NCBI GenBank assembly: GCA_963770485.1 | Contig: CAVYPX010000016.1 | Coordinates: 310,001 to 374,000, forward strand | Direction: 5' to 3' | DNA length: 64,000 nucleotides | From: CAVVEC01 sp963770485 | Lineage (GTDB): Bacteria; Acidobacteriota; Terriglobia; Terriglobales; Acidobacteriaceae | Part shown: piece by piece, positions 35,001 through 43,105 of the stretch | How the letters are laid out: the number at the start of each line of letters is the position of its first letter | How positions within the stretch are numbered: the first letter of the stretch is position 1 | The notes under the pieces: generated by a model | Database searches by the model: none | What the model was told of the DNA's origin: nothing | Seen by the model: the letters and a program-made list of their open reading frames with translations, nothing else | Translations under genes and position numbers: made by a program

Positions 35001-35766
35001 TGGCCTAATCGGGGAGCTGAATGCAGAACCCTCAAAGTTGCAGCGCATTCACTACCAGCTTGTACACATGATTCAGGCTCTGCAGCAACGCGGGGACGCA
35101 GATCTTACCCAGATCGCCGCACTCGAATACGAGTATCTTCCGCTGCTCGAATTTCAAGCCGAGCCAGTTGCCCTGAACCAGATACTTGCTGATTCACCTG
35201 ACTTCTTTGTCAGAGTCATTTGCGACGCTTTTGCCCCGGCGTCAGGACCCAAGGAGCCAATCACAGATGACCGGAAGCTGCGTGCGAGGCTCGGCTATCA
35301 GGTGCTTCAGTCTATGAGGATAGTGCCGGGGTTCTCGGGTGGAACCGGGGATCCCGACCATCTTCGCACCTGGATCTCTGAGGTGCGAAATCTCGCCAAA
35401 GAAGCCGATAGAGCGCTTATTACAGACCAGCAAATTGGCCAAGTCCTGGCCTATGCGCCTGCGGATGCCGACGATCGCGCATGGCCAACGAAGAAAATTC
35501 GAGATTTGATCGAGGAATTGGCAGCCGACCAAATTGAAAAGGGGATTATGATCTCTCGATTCAATCAGCGAGGAGCGTTTCGAAAGGAGTTGTACGACGG
35601 TGGAAATCAGGAGCGGGGCTTGGCAAAGCAGTATCGCGATTGGGCCGCGGCTGCTCGGAACTGGCCGCGGACGAGAGCTCTACTCGAACGCATAGCCGAA
35701 GACTGGGACCGCCATGCAAAAAGAGCTGACACTGAGACCAGACTCGATCAAGTCAGAGATAGCTAG
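32017..35766 (+). CDS. Giant PD-(D/E)XK-like/helical-repeat protein, defence candidate
   Basis: The 1,249-residue protein has no signal or membrane segment. Residues 30-160 look like a restriction-type nuclease: GFDGVAD (Asp57), IWEFGAGENYKEKASADF (Glu77, Lys85) and a strand FTFVTSRIWHG. The WEFG-x(5)-KEKA pattern recalls nuclease heads of large STAND/AVAST-like antiviral proteins. From about residue 190 a region like the NTPase core of such proteins follows (WQADSSAEAIAFIAASI; FRLAIRCGRSVTVLSRL), but no Walker A GxxxxGK[ST] is present. The remaining 800 residues are mostly helix, probably HEAT/ARM-like. Ribosome site GGAAGG at 31999; stop TAG 35764. It stands alone after the parS-pair element and before REP/RAYT debris. 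Function is inferred. Confidence 0.5.
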   Translation: MPAMNLIKASDLDVWSRSLAARANLPGLVASLIRASCPTLQSYRFPSGDASQTHGFDGVADVATSTTFVPADRSIWEFGAGENYKEKASADFKKRTGEVSADDRAKQTFTFVTSRIWHGGPEDWEKEHTSSGWLKVRALDATSLELWLSECPSVSLILARDLGIIPPTGIRTILDFWDEYRLNFDPVLKEELLLAGRAERAKGLCQALSEGLTGITKWQADSSAEAIAFIAASIMKADPETSAFLISKTLIIEAAEIAQILPTNRFNFILTPPAARVGPALARTSQVTLALGSDDRAGEAELLDRMNTREFAAGLKSMGLDDEEAFRLAIRCGRSVTVLSRLNASAIARPPAWHRDATLVPFVLAGGWDARNEYDQAVMERLCDASYDKIDAAARKFASVADPPIDLDGTVWTLRSATDAFMLLGSLIDMASQQRMRDVCMDVLGERDLTLEIPEQGRPIIPVRGADFHHSEWIRRGLARSLVLISGLHEAAKFKVIGATPEQFVDDIVRSLPGLAEDVRLLASLKSELPVLAEAAPIPLASALEHVLEGDSAAWVSIIFRDKKGQSFLSSFSPHTYILWALETMAWSPKYLHRATSILMKLAEHDPGGSLTNRPLHSLREIFLAWKPNTYAPLDERIAVCRSVCTRSRKTGLDLAMALLPTRFDHSTTTAKPRLRDFGDASSQTVTYGDANKAFQQYGDLAVELAGTDILALSALIERLPQLSVGALERALTAIRISSASASPEDIFQLWTKLRDLVQRHQSFQGADWALPQDQLRPIEDLCKEIEPRDPIRQILWLFNDYVPKGGMPRGQDYMEEANRDRMQAVRELLSGHGIAAVLQLAKAAKLPQFVGIAVAQATESVELLKQILEAGLKPESSVDIDFAIAVSAVGHESHDTDWDDWLVGLASTLDADSAANLFLRWPDNHQTWNIVAKVSPEAEKEYWKRKWAFKPSSQDELLFAFSKYSEIGRFSAILDMIGYDEATLSTSQCIETLHGLIGELNAEPSKLQRIHYQLVHMIQALQQRGDADLTQIAALEYEYLPLLEFQAEPVALNQILADSPDFFVRVICDAFAPASGPKEPITDDRKLRARLGYQVLQSMRIVPGFSGGTGDPDHLRTWISEVRNLAKEADRALITDQQIGQVLAYAPADADDRAWPTKKIRDLIEELAADQIEKGIMISRFNQRGAFRKELYDGGNQERGLAKQYRDWAAAARNWPRTRALLERIAEDWDRHAKRADTETRLDQVRDS

Positions 35767-35819
35767 CGAATAGAGGAAATGGCATCCGCACGCACTCAGA
35801 ATTCTGCGAGAATCTCGTT

Positions 35820-35911
35820 AGGGCGGGTGGCCCACATCTCGCGGCAAGCATACCTTAGGACAGGGATTTGGGGTGCCCCATTTCTCGCGTTCGGTGCGAG
35901 AAGTGGGCGGC
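35820..35911. repeat. REP-like palindrome after the giant gene
   Basis: CCCATTTCTCGC pairs with GCGAGAAGTGGG around GTTCGGT, with the lead GGGTGCCCCA, and a partial second copy (GGTGGCCCACATCTCGCG) before it. Same family as 36175-36353. Confidence 0.6.
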
Positions 35912-35922
35912 GCCAGAGCCGG

Positions 35923-36093
35923 TCACGCCGTGCGGATCTTCATCTTCAGCACTTGCCAGTCGTTCACGCGCACCGCGCCGGTCTGGCCATACGCGTAGAA
36001 GCGGAAACTGCTCCAGGGCCACTGCTCGGGTTCATTCACTAAGCCACGCTTCACCGGATTACGATGCATGTAGCGTTTCAGACTTCTGGGCAC
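35923..36093 (-). pseudogene. RAYT transposase C-terminal fragment
   Basis: The minus strand reads RYMHRNPVKRGLVNEPEQ then WPWSSFRFYAYGQTGAVRVN and a terminal MKIRTA stop at 35923. The MHRNPVKRGL and PWSSFRFYAYG motifs are diagnostic of the C-terminal end of REP-associated tyrosine transposases. The HUH catalytic region and a start are missing, so it cannot transpose itself. REP palindromes flank it on both sides. Confidence 0.75.
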
Positions 36094-36174
36094 GTGAAAA
36101 TTGTAGGTTCAGTCCGGATTGGGAGATGTGACGAGTGAACGGGTTTCTGACGATAGATCGGTGGACGGGCAAGG

Positions 36175-36353
36175 CCCCACTTCTCGCACAGAACGCGAGA
36201 AATGGGGCACCCCAAGAATAGGCGCCCAGACGACCCCACTTCTCGCACAGAACGCGAGAAATGGGGCACCCCAAAAATAAGACACCCAGACGACGCCACT
36301 TCTCGCACAGAACGCGAGAAATGGGGCACCCCAAAAATAGGACACCCCAAGAA
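36175..36353. repeat. Three tandem 59-60 bp REP palindrome units
   Basis: Units begin near 36175, 36234 and 36294. Each contains CCCACTTCTCGC, ACAGAA, GCGAGAAATGGGG (a stem with one mismatch) and then CACCCCAA, with a short A-rich spacer. Neighbouring units differ at only a few bases. It lies between the RAYT fragment and the end of the histidine kinase gene. Confidence 0.8.
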
Positions 36354-36388
36354 TAGGACACCCAGACTGGTCCCAGACTGTCCTTGCC

Positions 36389-37837
36389 TTAACTGCTCGG
36401 GGCCCGGCCCGCCATCTCCGGCAGGAACACAGAAAACACGGTGCCGCTTGATCCCGGCGTGGTGCGGCTGCGGACGCGGATGGATCCTCCGTGCTTCTGC
36501 ACGATGCCATGCGAGAGCCACAGGCCCAAGCCTGTTCCTGCGTCCCCCTTGGTGGTGTAGAAGGGCTCAAAGATGCGTGCCATGTCGCTGGCCGGGATGC
36601 CATTGCCGTTGTCGGCGATGGTCACGCGTACTCCCGGCCGGCGGCTATTCGCCCATTCGCGGCCGGGCGCGACATGAAGCACCAACCGGCCTCCGTCGCC
36701 CATGGCATCCACGGCGTTGATGATCAGATTGGAGAAAAGCTGGCGCAGTTCTCCTGCGAAGCCGCGGATTTCCACCGTCGCGTCGTAATCTTTTTCAATG
36801 CCGATGTGCTTGTCATCCAGCTTGCGACGGCAGAGCTGCAGCACGTCGTCGAGGGCTGCCGAAACGTTCAGCGGGGCCGGTGATGCGCTCTCGCGGACGG
36901 AGCCCAGCATCTGCTGGGCGATTTCGGCCACGCGGTGCACTTCCTTTTCCGCCATGTCCAGGTACTGGTCCGGGCTGGCGGGATTGTGGCGGGCAAGATA
37001 AATCAGGTTGGTGACCGCTTCCAGAGGATTATTGATCTCGTGAGCGACAGCGGCGGCGAGGCGTCCGGCGGTCGCCAGCGTCTGGTTGCGGCGTAGCGCG
37101 TCTTCGGCCCGCGTTTGTACCGTGATGTCATGGGCGATGCTCGAAGTGCCTACAATTTCTCCCCGCTCATTCCGCACCGGGGAAAGCGAGATATCCACGA
37201 CCAGGCGGACGCCGTCCTTGCGTACGCGCTCCGTCGAATGATGCTCGATGGATTCGCCGCGCAGCAGCCTTTTCAGAAAGGTGGAGATCTCGTCGCGATG
37301 GTCAGGCGGCGCCAGCATGGAAACATGCTTTCCGATAACCTCAGCGTCAGAATACAGATACAGCCGTTCTGCACCGCGGTTCCAGCTGGTGATGATCGCT
37401 GCTGTGTCGGTAGTGAAAATGGCATCGTCGGAAGATTCTACCATGGCCGCCATCTGCTGCTGCATGTGCTGGGCGCGAGTCTCGGCGCGGGATCGTTGCC
37501 GGGCGATGCCGGCGGTGAGAACGGCCACCACAAGAAAGACGACAAGCCGTGCATAGTCGGTCGCGGAAATCTCAAAGCTGAAGTAAGGCGGGAAGGCAAA
37601 GTAGTCAATCGCCAGGCCGGACGCAGCGGTGCAGAGCAGAGCCGGGCCGAAACCGAGAAAGCGGGCGCTCACAATTACCGCGGCGATGAAAATCGCGAAC
37701 GGGTCCTGATGCATGACCGGCCAAAGAAACCAGATCCAGAGGGCAATGCCGCTGGTCGCCAGCGCGGCGCCGTAGCGGACCGCCCAATGCTGCCGCGCCA
37801 AGCGGCTTTCCGACTGCGGAGTGTGCGCTTGAGACAT
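36389..37837 (-). CDS. DUF4118-PAS sensor histidine kinase
   Basis: From ATG 37837 (a TTG at 37864 is possible) it has about 482 residues. A KdpD-like DUF4118 membrane domain with four helices (about 20-105) precedes a PAS domain (about 130-245: VESSDDAIFTTDTAAIITSW). Next come the HisKA helix with the phosphorylated His in AAVAHEINNPLEAVTNL, the N box LIINAVDAMG, G boxes DNGNGIP and GTGLGLWLSHGI. All catalytic motifs are present. No response regulator is next to it, so the partner is unlinked. Inner-membrane sensing of a small molecule or redox state is a guess from the family. Confidence 0.88.
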   Translation of the reverse strand: MSQAHTPQSESRLARQHWAVRYGAALATSGIALWIWFLWPVMHQDPFAIFIAAVIVSARFLGFGPALLCTAASGLAIDYFAFPPYFSFEISATDYARLVVFLVVAVLTAGIARQRSRAETRAQHMQQQMAAMVESSDDAIFTTDTAAIITSWNRGAERLYLYSDAEVIGKHVSMLAPPDHRDEISTFLKRLLRGESIEHHSTERVRKDGVRLVVDISLSPVRNERGEIVGTSSIAHDITVQTRAEDALRRNQTLATAGRLAAAVAHEINNPLEAVTNLIYLARHNPASPDQYLDMAEKEVHRVAEIAQQMLGSVRESASPAPLNVSAALDDVLQLCRRKLDDKHIGIEKDYDATVEIRGFAGELRQLFSNLIINAVDAMGDGGRLVLHVAPGREWANSRRPGVRVTIADNGNGIPASDMARIFEPFYTTKGDAGTGLGLWLSHGIVQKHGGSIRVRSRTTPGSSGTVFSVFLPEMAGRAPSS

Positions 37838-38038
37838 GGGAAGGAATGCGACGAACACAGGCAAGACGGAGTGGGGTGCGCGAACCTCAACCGTCTGAAA
37901 AATAAACGCCGCAACTTAATGAATTTAGCAGGCGGAGACGGGCCCGCGCAATTCGCGGAAAGGAGAGGGAAGGATTAAGCGGGCATCGCTGCCCAATGCA
38001 CCGCAGCCTTCAAGTCCTGGTAGGAAGTCAGTCACAGG

Positions 38039-39082
38039 TCAGTGACAGCCCCAGTCCGATTCGTGCGTAGGCGTAAGAAGAAACGCATGTGGCTGGCCGT
38101 TGAGCGTGCCCTCCCCGGTGATTTGTCCCCGGTCATTGATCGCGAACGCCTCCAGGAGGATCCAACCCGAATTCTGGGCGATCAGATCATTCAAGTTTTG
38201 CATTCCCTTGGCGCGAGTCCAGATAAAAGCACGCCACCAACCGGAGAAACCTACTACCTCTGCGCTGTTGTTGATGGCAAATGCGGCGCTCGAAGTCGTG
38301 CCGGGAAGCGTTCCCAGCGACTCGATTTTGCCCGCTTTGGTCCACAGCACTGCGCGATCGGGGTAATAGTACCCTTTGATCACTACATCGGAACTCCCGA
38401 CGATCTGGAAATGGTCGTTGATGCCGTCTGCCCCGGAGTGGCCGCCTGTCGGCAGGGCGGGGAGCTCGCGCATCCCGGTGCGCTCGGTCCAGACAAAGCC
38501 GCGCCCCTGCCCCTGGCCAATATCCCCACCGCCGACCACAGTTCGGCTGCGGTTGATCGCAGTTGCCAAACTCTCCCAGCCCCCGGGGAGCGTACCCAAG
38601 TTTTGCATGCCTTTGTCCTGGGTCCAGAGGAAGGCGTGTAAAACCCCATAACCACTGGAACCGCCCACCAAGTCGCCGCGATCGTCGATCGCGCTTGCGG
38701 CACTGGAGGTGTCGCCGGGAAGCGTGCCAAAATCGCGGATTTTTCCTTGTGTCCAAGTCACGGCGTGGCCGTCGCCCGCGCGGTTGACTGCGTAGCCGGC
38801 GACCACGCCGGAAGTGTTAATCGCGTTTGCCGAGCTCCCACGGCCCCCGTGAAGTGAATGCAGTTGGATCAAACCGGTGTGAGGGCCCCAAAAAAAACCA
38901 ACCGTTGGCGAAATGTTATTTACGAAGCCCCCGACTTGGCCGCAGCGGTTGACCGCGTTCCCCTGACCATATCCTCCGACTTCGCCCAGATCTGTGACCC
39001 TGTAGATCTGTGCCGTTGAGACTTGAGCGGAAAGGAAGAGGCCCACAACTGCGACGCCTACCGAAGACCTCAATGCGCGCAT
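38039..39082 (-). CDS. HAF-repeat secreted beta-propeller protein
   Basis: From ATG 39082 (GGAGG seven bases upstream) it is 347 residues: signal peptide MRALRSSVGVAVVGLFLSA and then about seven repeats of the HAF type (YRVTDLGEVGGYGQGNAVN; HAFLWTQDKGMQNLGTLPGG; WESLATAINRSRTVVGGG). This family is common in acidobacteria and planctomycetes; role unknown. The frame upstream to 39622 is antisense and out of phase with the GloVer gene and is not part of it. The small gap to the GloVer gene (39083-39264) holds a likely promoter. Confidence 0.85.
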   Translation of the reverse strand: MRALRSSVGVAVVGLFLSAQVSTAQIYRVTDLGEVGGYGQGNAVNRCGQVGGFVNNISPTVGFFWGPHTGLIQLHSLHGGRGSSANAINTSGVVAGYAVNRAGDGHAVTWTQGKIRDFGTLPGDTSSAASAIDDRGDLVGGSSGYGVLHAFLWTQDKGMQNLGTLPGGWESLATAINRSRTVVGGGDIGQGQGRGFVWTERTGMRELPALPTGGHSGADGINDHFQIVGSSDVVIKGYYYPDRAVLWTKAGKIESLGTLPGTTSSAAFAINNSAEVVGFSGWWRAFIWTRAKGMQNLNDLIAQNSGWILLEAFAINDRGQITGEGTLNGQPHAFLLTPTHESDWGCH

Positions 39083-39264
39083 CGAGCACCTCCAAAGCTG
39101 GAAGAGCCAGGGATCAGAAAGCAGAAGAAGTTCCGTTGAAAGTATACTCCCGTGGTATTCGCCGCAAGGACTCTTTTGCACCAGCGTCCCAGACGTAGCT
39201 GCGCTCTTGAATTGGAGTCCCCTGAAGGCTTCGGGGAGCGACTGCGCTGCCGCCAGATCAGCAA

Positions 39265-40506
39265 CTACCGTGTGATCTGCCACACCGTCCCGCAGCCGCT
39301 TTGGCACTTTGTTCCGCTGCCGCCATATGAGGTTGTTCCGTAGAGGTTCCCCTTCGCGTCCCGGATCACACCTCCGATGGGATACAACCCGTCCCATCCC
39401 ACGAAGTTGTGCAGTACAGTTAGCACGCCTTTCGTATCCAATTCGTACACCACCCCGTGGTAGGAATTGCCGCCGAACTCGGTATCGCCGTAGAAATTGC
39501 CCTTCGCGTCCATGATCACACCTGCGCGGGGATTGTCGCCATCGGACACGAAGTTGTGCAATACCGTCTCGGTACCGTTCTTGCTCAATTTCCACACGGT
39601 TCCATAGCAGTAGTGACCGCACCCCTGGGTTGTACCGTAGAGGTTTTTATGCGTGTCCATGGCCAGGGTTCCCGCGGGATAGTATCCGTCCACGCCTGCC
39701 GTGAAGCGGTGCAACACCGTCCATCTGCCGGTCTTGCGCAGCTTGTACACCACTCCTACGGCGGAAGGACCGCCGTACTCGGTAACACCGTAAAGGCTGC
39801 CCTTCATGTCCATGAGCAAACTTGCCAAGTAAGGATTTGCCCCGTCCGTTGGATACCCGGCGAAGCTGTGCAGCACGGTCTCCTTTCCGGTCTTACTTAC
39901 GTTAAACACCGTCCCGACGCCGGAAGCGCCACATGAATACGTAGTGCCGTAGAGATTGCCCACCTTGTCCTGGAGCAACCCCGCGTAAGGATCGCATCCG
40001 TCCGTCGTCCCGCCGGCAAAGCTGTAGAGCACGGTCTCGGTTCCGGCCGTGTCCAGCTTGAACACGGTTCCAAGCCCGTGAGCGCCGCCCCCAGAGGTGG
40101 TGCCATAGAGGTTACCGGCCGTGTCCCGGATCAACTCTGCTACGGGATATTCCCCATCCTTCCCGCCGGTGAAACTGTGCAGCACGGCCTCCGTGCCGCT
40201 TGTATCCACTTTGAACACGACGCCGTAGCCAGAAGCGCCGCCTCCCTCGGTGGTGCCATAGAGATTCCCCGTGGCGTCCCGGACCAAGCCTGCTTGGGGA
40301 AATGACCCGTCCGACCCTGCGAAGTTGTAAAGCACACTGAAAGTCTGTGCTCCTGCCGATGGGGTCGCAACTGCGCCTACCCCAAGCACGATCGCTAACG
40401 CCAGCGCTCTGCTTGTCGCCTTGCTGAGAATTTCAGGAATCCAGGCCCGATGTGGCCCTGGGTTGTTCGTATTCAATCTCCGCTGCTTGCGGTTCATGTT
40501 GGACAT
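39265..40506 (-). CDS. GloVer tandem-repeat secreted protein
   Basis: The 413-residue protein has a basic start, a signal peptide near residues 30-53 (cleavage near SAGA), and eight GloVer repeats: AGLVRDATGNLYGTTEGGG and YGVVFKVDTSGTEAVLHSF type strands recur every 44-50 residues to the end (GCGTVWQITR). Same family as 27289-28536 with which it shares the repeat unit but not the linker. No attachment domain at the C-terminus is seen, so it may be freely secreted or outer-membrane associated. Confidence 0.85.
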   Translation of the reverse strand: MSNMNRKQRRLNTNNPGPHRAWIPEILSKATSRALALAIVLGVGAVATPSAGAQTFSVLYNFAGSDGSFPQAGLVRDATGNLYGTTEGGGASGYGVVFKVDTSGTEAVLHSFTGGKDGEYPVAELIRDTAGNLYGTTSGGGAHGLGTVFKLDTAGTETVLYSFAGGTTDGCDPYAGLLQDKVGNLYGTTYSCGASGVGTVFNVSKTGKETVLHSFAGYPTDGANPYLASLLMDMKGSLYGVTEYGGPSAVGVVYKLRKTGRWTVLHRFTAGVDGYYPAGTLAMDTHKNLYGTTQGCGHYCYGTVWKLSKNGTETVLHNFVSDGDNPRAGVIMDAKGNFYGDTEFGGNSYHGVVYELDTKGVLTVLHNFVGWDGLYPIGGVIRDAKGNLYGTTSYGGSGTKCQSGCGTVWQITR

Positions 40507-40616
40507 CTGGCATTCTCCTCCGCCTGGGACTCACCGATCACAGCCGAGGGTGCCTGTGCCGAGCCGAAAAGGGCACAGCCTTAGCCGTGCCTTGCTTTCC
40601 GGGATTTATCGTCCGC

Positions 40617-41054
40617 CTACTTGGCCTGCAGCGATTCGATGTACTGGGTCAGGTTCGCCACCCGCTGCTGTACCTCACCCTCGTGACCTTTACTCATGGT
40701 CCAGAACAGTTGGCCCCAGACTGGCATTTCACGAGAGCCGTGTGCCGGCAGAGTGGCCTCGCCGCGGATGACGGCAGCAACTTTCAAGCCGGGATACTTG
40801 CCGCCATTGTTCTTGCTCATGGCGGTCAGATCGGTGGGCGGGACCTTCAGCGCGTCGGCGGCCGGACCCTTTCCCTTACCGTCCACCCCGTGGCAGACGG
40901 CGCAATAAGCTTTGTACATTTCCGCGCCCGACGACGGTGAAGTGGCCGTGACGGGGACGTGCTTGATCACTTTCTGGGGCTCGTTCTGCGCCCCGGCCGC
41001 GATTGCCAATAGCATAAGGACTGCAAAAATCCCAATCAGTTTCTCGATCCGCAT
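40617..41054 (-). CDS. Class I c-type cytochrome
   Basis: The 145-residue protein has a signal peptide (MRIEKLIGIFAVLMLLAIAA, cleavage near AGA) and one haem site CAVCH (Cys51, Cys54, His55), with Met110 (SREMPVWG) as distal ligand. It is a periplasmic one-electron carrier of the cytochrome c_5/c_555 size. Its partner is unknown; no oxidase lies nearby. Confidence 0.85.
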   Translation of the reverse strand: MRIEKLIGIFAVLMLLAIAAGAQNEPQKVIKHVPVTATSPSSGAEMYKAYCAVCHGVDGKGKGPAADALKVPPTDLTAMSKNNGGKYPGLKVAAVIRGEATLPAHGSREMPVWGQLFWTMSKGHEGEVQQRVANLTQYIESLQAK

Positions 41055-41192
41055 AATGTTTCTCTCCTCTATGACTACGAAAGAACGGAATATGATCGCT
41101 GAGATTATTGTAGGAGTGAATTGTACGAGTGGCTGTGAGGTTTGTCACCAGCCCAGGTGATTGGGCGAGGCGGGGCGAAGCAGGAAAGTAAC

Positions 41193-41220
41193 GGGGCGTG
41201 CCGATTCCACGCCCCTTTTT
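41193..41220 (+). terminator. Hairpin with T-run between cytochrome c and BON genes
   Basis: GGGGCGTG (41193-41200) and CACGCCCC (41208-41215) pair perfectly with seven-base loop. A TTTTT follows on the plus strand; on the minus strand the A-run precedes it, so it may act bidirectionally after the BON gene. Confidence 0.6.
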
Positions 41221-41232
41221 GGCGGTCTGATT

Positions 41233-42276
41233 CTATTGATTAGTCCCTAACTGCTGACGTCCCGAGTTGGGACCCTGGCTGGTCGGGAGGACGCTTACCG
41301 CGGTCTGAAGAGTGAAATTCAGCACGGTTTCCGAGGGCAGCTTGATCTGCTGACCCTTGGTCGCAGCCTGGACGCCGCCGCCCAAACCGCCGCCGGCTGC
41401 GGCTCCAATGGCCGCTCCCTTGCCGCCTCCGGCTAGCGCACCGATGATGGCTCCGATTCCGGCGCCGGCTCCTACTTTCTCCGCCGTATTCTTGCCGCGG
41501 GAACTGCCTTGGCGCTTGTACTGGTCAGTCTGGATGTCGTAGTACTTTCCACCGGCCGTAATGCGGTCCAACTGCAACACCAGCACCGACTGGCCAGCAA
41601 ATTTACCGGCGCTCTGCACGGTCACGACGTGGCCTTCCACGTCATAGCCGGCGGGAATTGCGATGTCGCCATCTACGGCTAAGGGAGAATTCAGGGTGGC
41701 ATGGAAGCTCTGACCCTGGGTCGCGGTTTCTGAATCCAGCGCGTCCACAAGCCGCACGGCTAACGTTGTGCCCGAAGGAATCGTGACCTTCTGCGGCGGA
41801 GGCGGCGGTGGCGGCGGAACCTGGGCCACAGGCGCGGACACCGGTGTGGCGACTGGCGGCGGTTCGGCCTGAGCTATCTGCGTGGGAGCGCTGGCGGAGT
41901 CACTCTCAGTTCGCGAGGTGTTGTGGCGGCGTTTCGCGGCAGACGACCGGCGCTCCTGCTGCGGCGGAGTTTGCTCAGCCTGCTGCGGGCCGGCCTGCAG
42001 ATTGTTCACTACCTGCTTTACGCCCGCGACGGATGAGGCATACCGCGCGGCCGCATCGCGTTGCGCATCATTGTCCACCTGCCCGGAAAGCGTCACGGTC
42101 CCGTTCGCGGTCTGCACCACGAGTTGCTTGCCCTGGAGGCCGGAATCCGCACTAATTTTGGACTGGATATCGTTGGCAATCTGGGCGTCATTGGGAGCCT
42201 TGGAGCAGCCCAAGCCCAGGGCCAAGATGCTGAGCAGCACGACCACGGTGAAGCAAAGAGAGATTTTCGCTTTCAT
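41233..42276 (-). CDS. BON-domain/glycine-zipper lipoprotein
   Basis: The 347-residue protein has a lipobox ALGLGC (Cys24), a BON domain (about 30-95: IANDIQSKISADSGLQGKQL then NGTVTLSGQVDN), a proline-rich linker, a beta domain (about 165-265) and a glycine zipper GAGAGIGAIIGALAGGGKG with GAAIGAAAGGGLGGG (about 270-305). BON domains bind phospholipids; the glycine zipper suggests a membrane-embedded hairpin. It likely stabilises the outer membrane. Ribosome site GGAG at 42284-42287; a MITE-like insertion begins 24 bases upstream of the start. Confidence 0.8.
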   Translation of the reverse strand: MKAKISLCFTVVVLLSILALGLGCSKAPNDAQIANDIQSKISADSGLQGKQLVVQTANGTVTLSGQVDNDAQRDAAARYASSVAGVKQVVNNLQAGPQQAEQTPPQQERRSSAAKRRHNTSRTESDSASAPTQIAQAEPPPVATPVSAPVAQVPPPPPPPPQKVTIPSGTTLAVRLVDALDSETATQGQSFHATLNSPLAVDGDIAIPAGYDVEGHVVTVQSAGKFAGQSVLVLQLDRITAGGKYYDIQTDQYKRQGSSRGKNTAEKVGAGAGIGAIIGALAGGGKGAAIGAAAGGGLGGGVQAATKGQQIKLPSETVLNFTLQTAVSVLPTSQGPNSGRQQLGTNQ

Positions 42277-42300
42277 AGAAACACTCCTGATTGTGTGAGT

Positions 42301-42469
42301 GGTAGTGGTGCAGTTTAATAAGGAAGCGAGCCAAGCGCGCGATTATTCTGTCGCGCAGAGCGCGACCGTTCGCGCGGCTCGCCCAGATCCCCTTCGACTG
42401 CGCTCAGGGCAGGCTCTCGCTGCGCAAAGAACGCTGGCTGGGGATGACAAATCAAACTGCACCACTACC
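42301..42469. mobile_element. MITE-like element with 16-bp TIRs and 8-bp target duplication
   Basis: GGTAGTGGTGCAGTTT (42301-42316) is exactly complementary to AAACTGCACCACTACC (42454-42469). On both sides lies the direct repeat GTGTGAGT (42293-42300 and 42470-42477), an 8-bp target-site duplication. The 169-bp inside has no open frame for a transposase, so it is non-autonomous. A related, more diverged copy lies at 49023-49161. The 42277-42619 gap contains nothing else. Confidence 0.85.
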
Positions 42470-42619
42470 GTGTGAGTCCAATCTATGTATGAAGCAGATC
42501 TAAGACTTTAGATGCAGAATACCCAGAGTTTCTTAACAAAATTGCGTCCAGAAACCGGCCGGTTATCCCAGTTGCAAAATGCAACAACCGGGCAAATGCA
42601 GAGTCCCGTGGACGAGTGG

Positions 42620-43078
42620 CTAAAATGCACGGGCTGACCTCGCCTGCCCGGCTCGGGCGATCAGATCTCCTGCAATTTCATTCTTGGGGTAAGCTCCCAC
42701 GTAGATTTGTGGAGGCGGTGCAAACGAAATCTCTGACCCGAACTTCCCCGGTGTGGCAAGTGTCAGGGTAATCCGCGCCGGCTTTCCGTTGAAATTGACG
42801 TTCATGATATTGGAAAGCGGGATGTTATCTTCTTCGCCGCGCTTGCGGACCAGCAGAAAATCGCCGCAGTCGTAGACCTCATCGACCACATTCTGAAGCG
42901 ACGTCTTGGTAGAGAAATAGCCGATGACGGCCATCACGCCCAGCACCACAAGAAACATCGGATTTGTTTTGTAAGCCCCGTTCGCCACCAGCAAAAAGGC
43001 AAAGAAAGCGAGAAAGCCAAAGAACAGGAAGGGGAACATTTTGACGGAAAACGTGTACGGTGTTGAGATCCGTTTCAT
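42620..43078 (-). CDS. Membrane protein, unknown function
   Basis: From ATG 43078 it has 152 residues with two membrane segments (MFPFLFFGFLAFFAFLLVA and PMFLVVLGVMAVIGYF) and a C-terminal soluble beta-rich part (VDEVYDCGDFLLVRKRGEED; FAPPPQIYVGAYPKNEIAGD) resembling a PH-like fold. A GTG at 43090 is an alternative start. It follows the PilZ gene by 27 bases and is probably co-transcribed. Confidence 0.6.
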   Translation of the reverse strand: MKRISTPYTFSVKMFPFLFFGFLAFFAFLLVANGAYKTNPMFLVVLGVMAVIGYFSTKTSLQNVVDEVYDCGDFLLVRKRGEEDNIPLSNIMNVNFNGKPARITLTLATPGKFGSEISFAPPPQIYVGAYPKNEIAGDLIARAGQARSARAF

Positions 43079-43105
43079 AGCGCGACTCACTTTGCGATCT
43101 GACTG

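Noticed and set aside
36175..36353. CRISPR array (three regularly spaced repeats)
   Set aside because: The 59-60 bp units are near-identical from end to end, with no unique spacers, and each is a hairpin. They are tandem REP palindromes.
39083..39622. N-terminal extension of the HAF protein
   Set aside because: It lacks signal logic and overlaps the GloVer gene out of phase; ATG 39082 has a good ribosome site and a signal peptide.
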